A stretch of DNA of 52,029 nucleotides, from positions 1 through 52,029 of the forward strand of contig NZ_CAJPVH010000043.1 of assembly GCF_905397395.1 (NCBI RefSeq), given 5' to 3'. The notes below the pieces were generated by a model. That model was not told the origin of the DNA. It did no database searches and worked only from the letters and a program-made list of their open reading frames with translations. This stretch comes from Cupriavidus campinensis. GTDB lineage: Bacteria > Pseudomonadota > Gammaproteobacteria > Burkholderiales > Burkholderiaceae. Every line of letters begins with the position of its first letter. The first letter of the stretch is position 1. The position numbers and the translations under genes were made by a program. Shown one piece after another: positions 46,394-52,029 of this stretch.

Positions 46394-46969
46394 TCAGCCC
46401 TTCTTCGCCGGGGTCACGATATGGAACTTGATCTGCACGTCGTCGGCCACCACGGAAGTGTCCTTCCATTCGCCGTCGCCGATATTGAACACGGTGCGCT
46501 TGATCGGCAGCACACCGTCGAACACCTGCCCTGCCGCGTCCTGCTTGTAGGTGGCAGGCACCACCACGTCCAGGGTCTTGCCCTTGATGGTCAGCTTGCC
46601 GGCCACATCGTACTTCCCGGCTGCACCGGCCTTGATGGCGGTGGACTGGAACACGGCCTTGGGAAATTTTGCGGCGTCGAACCAATCCTTGCCCTTGACC
46701 TCCTTGGTGGTCTCGGCATCGCCGATCTCGAAGCTCGACACGTCGATTTCCACCTTGGCGGACGACGTGGCCAGCTTGGCCGGGTCGAAATCGACCGTGG
46801 CGTCGAACTTCTTGAACTTGCCTTCCATCGGCACGCCGATCTGCCGCGCCGTGGCGGTGACGGTGCTCTTGGCCGTGTCGATCTGCGCCCAGGCCAGGTT
46901 GGCGGCCAGGCCGGCCGTGGCCAGCGCGGCGGCTACGACGATGGCGCCGGGACGGGTCATGCGTTTCAT
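46394..46969 (-). CDS. YceI family periplasmic protein (first copy in operon)
   Basis: A 191-residue YceI-domain protein, distinct from the next one. Signal peptide with RPGAIVVAAALATAGLA, likely cut after AWA. Core segments are IDTAKSTVTATARQIGVPMEGKF and VDVSSFEIGD-like VEIDVSSFEIGD. It lacks the cysteines of the second copy. The ATG at 46969 has AGGAG upstream. It is 33 nt after the cytochrome b561 gene and 78 nt before the second yceI. Confidence 0.9.
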   Translation of the reverse strand: MKRMTRPGAIVVAAALATAGLAANLAWAQIDTAKSTVTATARQIGVPMEGKFKKFDATVDFDPAKLATSSAKVEIDVSSFEIGDAETTKEVKGKDWFDAAKFPKAVFQSTAIKAGAAGKYDVAGKLTIKGKTLDVVVPATYKQDAAGQVFDGVLPIKRTVFNIGDGEWKDTSVVADDVQIKFHIVTPAKKG

Positions 46970-47002
46970 CGGTGCACTCCTCTCAGGAAAATACGATGTC
47001 AT

Positions 47003-47587
47003 TCAGCGCAGGAACGGAATCATCCGGGCAAGCGTGCCGTCGCGGTCGATCACCTGGTGCTTGATGGCGGCGGCTGCGTGCAGCAGCACGATGCCCGCCA
47101 TCAGGTAGTTGAGCCAGGCGTGGACGGCCTGCAGGATCGGCTTGAGCGTGGTATTGGCCTCGATCAGCACCGGCATCTTCCAGAGGCCCAGGTAGACCAC
47201 GGGCACGCCGGCAGAGAGGCTGTAGAAATAGCCGGTCAGCGGCACCACGAGGATCAGCAGGTAGAGCAGATGGTGCGCCGCGGCGGCGGCGCGGGCCTGC
47301 CAGGCCGGCGTGCCGGCTGCCACAGGCGGCGCGGCGTGGGTGGCGCGCCACAGCACGCGCAGCACGGCCACGGCAAAGATCGTCACGCCGAGCCATTTGT
47401 GCCACGAGAAAAGCTTGAGCTTGGTTGGCGTCAGGCCAGGAATGCCGGTCATGTACAGGCCCAGCCCGAACGCCGCGAAAATGCCGAACGCGATCAGCCA
47501 GTGCAGGCCGATGGCGGTCGCCGTGTAGCCATTGGCACCCTTGCCGCCGCGACTGTGCGCGACGCTGTGCACCCCGTATGAAGTCAT
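47003..47587 (-). CDS. Cytochrome b561 family protein
   Basis: A 194-residue di-haem membrane cytochrome with four spans. Candidate haem-ligand histidines are His29 (GLHW), His63 (SWHKWLG), His105/106 and His156 or His170. The family passes electrons between quinol and periplasmic or membrane partners. Pairing of CybB with YceI is common in proteobacteria and suggests one functional unit. It is first in a three-gene operon. Palindromes lie about 140 nt upstream. Confidence 0.93.
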   Translation of the reverse strand: MTSYGVHSVAHSRGGKGANGYTATAIGLHWLIAFGIFAAFGLGLYMTGIPGLTPTKLKLFSWHKWLGVTIFAVAVLRVLWRATHAAPPVAAGTPAWQARAAAAAHHLLYLLILVVPLTGYFYSLSAGVPVVYLGLWKMPVLIEANTTLKPILQAVHAWLNYLMAGIVLLHAAAAIKHQVIDRDGTLARMIPFLR

Positions 47588-47723
47588 GTTTGTGAATCCC
47601 TTCGATTTTTCTTTTTGCGATCGTCCGGGCCGGGCGATTCGCCAGCGGGGGCTTGTGTCGCCCTATCCTGCTGGCAGGAATTCTCGCATTATTGGCATTC
47701 GTCCGGGTGCTGTGAGATGCGGA

Positions 47724-47751
47724 ACTTCATGAAGTCGTTCAAATGATTTGA
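47724..47751. promoter_or_regulatory. Two tandem palindromes upstream of the cytochrome b561 operon
   Basis: ACTTCATGAAGT (47724-47735, perfect 12-bp palindrome) and TCAAATGATTTGA (47739-47751, perfect odd palindrome), 3 nt apart, in the 256-nt gap between purB and the cytochrome gene. They are regulator-binding candidates. No protein can be named. Confidence 0.4.
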
Positions 47752-47773
47752 TGTGACGCATTGTCGCAGGGGC

Positions 47774-47803
47774 AAAAAAAGGGCCGGCGCAATGCCAGCC
47801 CTT
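47774..47803 (-). terminator. Rho-independent terminator of purB
   Basis: 10-bp stem with one G-U pair in RNA (47779-47788 and 47794-47803, 5-nt loop). On the minus strand it is followed by T7. It lies 40 nt past the purB stop. Confidence 0.9.
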
Positions 47804-47843
47804 CTTCCACATCGCTCCAGACCCTTACGGGTCCCCGGCGTCG

Positions 47844-49619
<1,776 letters not shown>

Positions 49620-50237
49620 ATGAAGCTGTATGCGTCCCACACCAGCCCGTACGCGCGCAAGGTGCGCGTGGTGCTGGCGGAAAAGAAGGTCGACTACCAG
49701 ATGATCGAGGAGAACGTCTGGTCGCCCGAAACCACCATCGGCCAGTTCAACCCGCTCGGCAAGGTGCCCTGCCTGGTCATGGAGGACGGTGGCGCGGTCT
49801 TCGATTCGCGCGTGATCGCCGAATACGCCGATACGCTGTCGCCGGTTGGCCGCCTGATTCCGCAGGGCAGCCGCGAGCGGCTCGAGGTGCGCTGCTGGGA
49901 AGCCCTGGCCGATGGCCTGCTCGACGCCGCGCTGCTGGTACGCCTGGAAACCACCCAGCGCGAGGCAGGCCAGCGCAGCGAGTCATGGGTCCAGCGCCAG
50001 CGGACCAAGATCGACGCCGCACTGGCCGCGATGGCCTCGGGCCTGGGCGAGCGCCCGTGGTGCACCGGCATCCATTTCACCCTGGCCGACGTGGCCGTGG
50101 GCTGCGCCCTGGCCTACCTGGACTTCCGTTTCCCGAACATCGGCTGGCGCGAGCAATACCCGAACCTCGTCGCGTTCCAGGAAAAGATCGAGAAGCGCCA
50201 GTCGTTCATCGACACCGCCCTGCCCTCGGCAGGTTGA
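49620..50237 (+). CDS. Glutathione S-transferase family protein
   Basis: A 205-residue soluble GST. An N-terminal thioredoxin-like domain has the probable catalytic Ser9 in SHTSPYARKVR and the glutathione-binding NPLGKVPCLVMEDGGAVFDS. An all-helical domain follows with HFTLADVAVGCALAYLDFR. It resembles E. coli YibF. The substrate is unknown. It has a strong ribosome site and a large hairpin in the leader. Confidence 0.9.
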   Translation: MKLYASHTSPYARKVRVVLAEKKVDYQMIEENVWSPETTIGQFNPLGKVPCLVMEDGGAVFDSRVIAEYADTLSPVGRLIPQGSRERLEVRCWEALADGLLDAALLVRLETTQREAGQRSESWVQRQRTKIDAALAAMASGLGERPWCTGIHFTLADVAVGCALAYLDFRFPNIGWREQYPNLVAFQEKIEKRQSFIDTALPSAG

Positions 50238-50251
50238 GCGCAGGCTCAGCG

Positions 50252-50273
50252 GGCTGGCGCCAGAGCGCCAGCC
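50252..50273 (+). terminator. Hairpin between the convergent GST and mnmA genes
   Basis: Perfect 9-bp stem GGCTGGCGC/GCGCCAGCC with a CAGA tetraloop, followed on the plus strand by GTCGGTTTC. The T tract is weak, so it is a modest terminator for the GST gene. Confidence 0.55.
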
Positions 50274-50280
50274 GTCGGTT

Positions 50281-51360
50281 TCACTGGATGATGCCGCCGC
50301 CCAGGCAGACGTCGCCGTCGTAGAGCACGGCGGACTGGCCCGGCGTCACCGCCCATTGCGCCTCGGCGAAGGCCAGCTTCAGCACGTCGCCATTGGCCGC
50401 TTCTACCCGGCATGCCGCATCGCTCTGGCGATAGCGCGTCTTGGCCGCCATCTCGGCGCCGGCTGCAGGTGGCTCACCCGCCACCCAGGACAGGTCAGCC
50501 GCTTCCAGCACCGGCGTCAGCAGCCACGGATGGTCGTGCCCCTGCACCACGTACAGCGTGTTGCTGGCCATGTCCTTGCGCGCCACGTACCAGGCATCGC
50601 CGCTGCCTTCGCGGCTGCCGCCCAGGCCAATGCCCTTGCGCTGGCCCAGCGTATAGAACGCCAGTCCGATGTGCTCCCCCACCACTTTGCCCTCGGGCGT
50701 CTTCATCGGCCCCGGCTTGGTCGGCAGGTAGCGATTGAGGAAGTCGCGGAACGGCCGCTCGCCGATAAAGCAGATCCCGGTCGAATCCTTCTTCTTCGCG
50801 TTCGGCAGGCCGATCTCGGCGGCGATCTCGCGCACGCGCGTCTTCGGCATCTCGCCCAGCGGGAACAGCGTGCGCGACAGCTGCGCCTGGTTCAGCCGAT
50901 GCAGGAAGTAGCTCTGGTCCTTGGTGTGGTCGAACGCCTTGAGCAGCTCGAAGCGCCCGTTGTCCGCCTGCCGCACGCGCGCATAGTGGCCCGTGGCGAT
51001 GGTGTCGGCGCCCAGCGACATCGCGTGGTCCAGAAACGCCTTGAACTTGATCTCGGCATTGCAGAGCACGTCCGGGTTGGGCGTGCGGCCGGCCGAGTAC
51101 TCGCGCAGGAAATCGGCGAACACGCGGTCCTTGTATTCGGCGGCGAAGTTCACCGCCTCCACGTCCACGCCGATCAGGTCGGCCACGGACACCACGTCGA
51201 GCCAGTCCTCGCGCGTGGAGCAGTATTCGCTGTCGTCATCGTCCTCCCAGTTCTTCATGAACAGGCCGATGACCTCGTACCCCTGCTGCTTGAGCAGCCA
51301 CGCGGTGACCGACGAATCGACCCCGCCCGACATGCCCACGACCACCCGCTTGCCGCTCAC
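50281..51360 (-). CDS. mnmA: tRNA-specific 2-thiouridylase MnmA
   Basis: Thiolates U34 of Lys, Glu and Gln tRNAs using ATP and a persulfide. The 359-residue enzyme has the PP-loop GMSGGVDSS (10-17), catalytic Cys100 in [10 protein letters not shown] and Cys197 in [10 protein letters not shown], and a C-terminal barrel. Start is the GTG at 51360, which overlaps the Nudix stop in GTGA; the longer frame to 51516 lies inside the Nudix gene. The overlap indicates translational coupling. Confidence 0.96.
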   Translation of the reverse strand: MSGKRVVVGMSGGVDSSVTAWLLKQQGYEVIGLFMKNWEDDDDSEYCSTREDWLDVVSVADLIGVDVEAVNFAAEYKDRVFADFLREYSAGRTPNPDVLCNAEIKFKAFLDHAMSLGADTIATGHYARVRQADNGRFELLKAFDHTKDQSYFLHRLNQAQLSRTLFPLGEMPKTRVREIAAEIGLPNAKKKDSTGICFIGERPFRDFLNRYLPTKPGPMKTPEGKVVGEHIGLAFYTLGQRKGIGLGGSREGSGDAWYVARKDMASNTLYVVQGHDHPWLLTPVLEAADLSWVAGEPPAAGAEMAAKTRYRQSDAACRVEAANGDVLKLAFAEAQWAVTPGQSAVLYDGDVCLGGGIIQ

Positions 51361-51854
51361 GATGCGTCTCCCGTGGTGGTCGCCACGCTCGTGGGATGCG
51401 TATAAAGCACATCCAGCGCGAAGCGCTTGCCGGCGAGGTAGTCGTCCACACAGGCCATCAGCAGCGGGGTGCGATGGCGCTCGGGGCAGGCGCGCAGCTC
51501 CTCGGCCGTCATCCACAGCGTGCGGATGATGCCGGTATCGAGCTGGCGGCCCTCATCGAGCGTGCCAAGGTCGCCGGTGAAGGCGAAGCGGATATAGGTG
51601 GTGTCGCCCTGGTCGCGCGACGACAGGCCCCGGCTCATATAGCAGCCGAGCAGCGCGCGCGGCTCGAAGGTGTGGGCGGTTTCCTCGAGGGTCTCGCGCA
51701 CGACGGCGCGGATCAGGCTTTCGCCCGCTTCCAGGTGGCCGGCCGGCTGGTTCAGCCGCAGGCCGTCGCGCGTTTCCTCTTCAACCAGCAGGAAGCGGCC
51801 GCCGCGTTCGATGACAGCGGCAACCGTGACGCTGGCGTTCCATTCACGTGACAT
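51357..51854 (-). CDS. Nudix hydrolase, NudJ-like
   Basis: A 165-residue Nudix enzyme with box [20 protein letters not shown] plus TA, all metal-binding glutamates present. The opening [19 protein letters not shown] resembles E. coli NudJ (HMP-PP / nucleoside diphosphatase). I use the ATG at 51854. An in-frame ATG at 51863 adds three residues, and neither has a good ribosome site. mnmA overlaps its stop (GTGA); mnmA/nudJ pairing is known in gammaproteobacteria. Confidence 0.9.
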   Translation of the reverse strand: MSREWNASVTVAAVIERGGRFLLVEEETRDGLRLNQPAGHLEAGESLIRAVVRETLEETAHTFEPRALLGCYMSRGLSSRDQGDTTYIRFAFTGDLGTLDEGRQLDTGIIRTLWMTAEELRACPERHRTPLLMACVDDYLAGKRFALDVLYTHPTSVATTTGDAS

Positions 51855-52029
51855 GATGCACATTTTTTAAGCAATCCGGCATTTTACCGGTTGCTGTCGG
51901 AATGTGCATGGGTGAAGGCGGAAAGGTCGGGAGGGCAGCGGGCGGCAGCAGCGCCATGGTGGCTTCCAGCCGCGCCGTCAGCGCGCGCGTGGCCGGCGTG
52001 AGCGGCTGGCGCACCTCGGCGCGGGCCAG
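51844..52029 (-). CDS. C-terminal end of an unidentified protein, cut by the window edge
   Basis: An open frame entering from the right on the minus strand ends at TGA 51844-51846, overlapping the Nudix start by 11 nt. The visible 61 residues begin LARAEVRQPLTPATRALTAR and become Pro-rich. Third codon positions are strongly G/C over the first 35 codons, as in real genes here. A LysR-type or other regulator tail is possible, but I cannot identify it. Confidence 0.4.
   Translation of the reverse strand: MARAEVRQPLTPATRALTARLEATMALLPPAALPTFPPSPMHIPTATGKMPDCLKNVHHVT

Overview
This GC-rich window looks like chromosomal DNA from a betaproteobacterium of the family Burkholderiaceae, most likely Cupriavidus or a close Ralstonia relative. 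The evidence is gene order (purM / AI-2E permease-hda-HAD phosphatase-pcnB-folK-dNK-panB; queA-tgt-yajC-secD-secF), the protein sequences, and a complete phcBSRQ-type operon, which is typical of Ralstonia/Cupriavidus. Species cannot be decided by eye. Almost all of it is densely packed core genome. I see no insertion sequence, prophage, CRISPR array, tRNA or rRNA.

Layout. 1-1.2 kb: purM (-) with a strong terminator. 1.4-9.0 kb (+): permease, hda, HAD-IB phosphatase, pcnB, folK, deoxynucleoside kinase, panB, and a tungstate-type ABC permease/ATPase pair. 9.1-15.1 kb (-): fused pabB-pabC, dnaJ, dnaK (sigma-32-like promoter, tandem hairpins after it) and a PduO-type cobalamin adenosyltransferase. 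15.2-23.9 kb (+): a 2-hydroxyacid oxidation region with a Dld/GlcD-like flavoprotein, LysR regulator, glcD, a voltage-gated-like channel with a zinc ribbon, glcE, glcF and an lrgA-lrgB pair. 24.0-24.7 kb: a WYL/YafY repressor with a palindromic operator. 24.8-27.5 kb (-): glutathione peroxidase, pilU, pilT. 27.6-29.2 kb (+): yggS, proC. 29.2-34.5 kb (-): ubiA, dps, a small membrane protein, oxyR, recG. 34.6-40.4 kb (+): queA, tgt, yajC, secD, secF. 40.5-45.4 kb (-): phcQ, phcR, phcS, phcB. 45.7-47.6 kb (-): two yceI genes and a cytochrome b561. 47.8-49.2 kb (-): purB. 49.6-50.2 kb (+): a GST. 50.3-51.9 kb (-): mnmA, a NudJ-like Nudix hydrolase, and the end of a further gene running off the window.

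How genes work together. PurM and PurB serve purine synthesis; FolK and PabBC serve folate; QueA and Tgt make queuosine; MnmA thiolates tRNA; YajC/SecD/SecF drive protein export; PilT/PilU power pilus retraction; OxyR, Dps and Gpx answer peroxide stress. The most interesting system is the Phc cell-density module: PhcB should make a 3-hydroxy fatty-acid methyl ester signal, PhcS should sense it, and PhcR (receiver plus kinase domains) and PhcQ (receiver plus unknown domain) should relay it to PhcA, which is not in the window. Second is the glycolate region, where an LrgAB pair related to the plant plastid glycolate/glycerate carrier follows glcDEF and may be its transporter. Several non-coding elements also deserve attention: divergent promoters with facing -10 boxes, a large hairpin leader before the GST gene, and a highly structured yajC-secD spacer.
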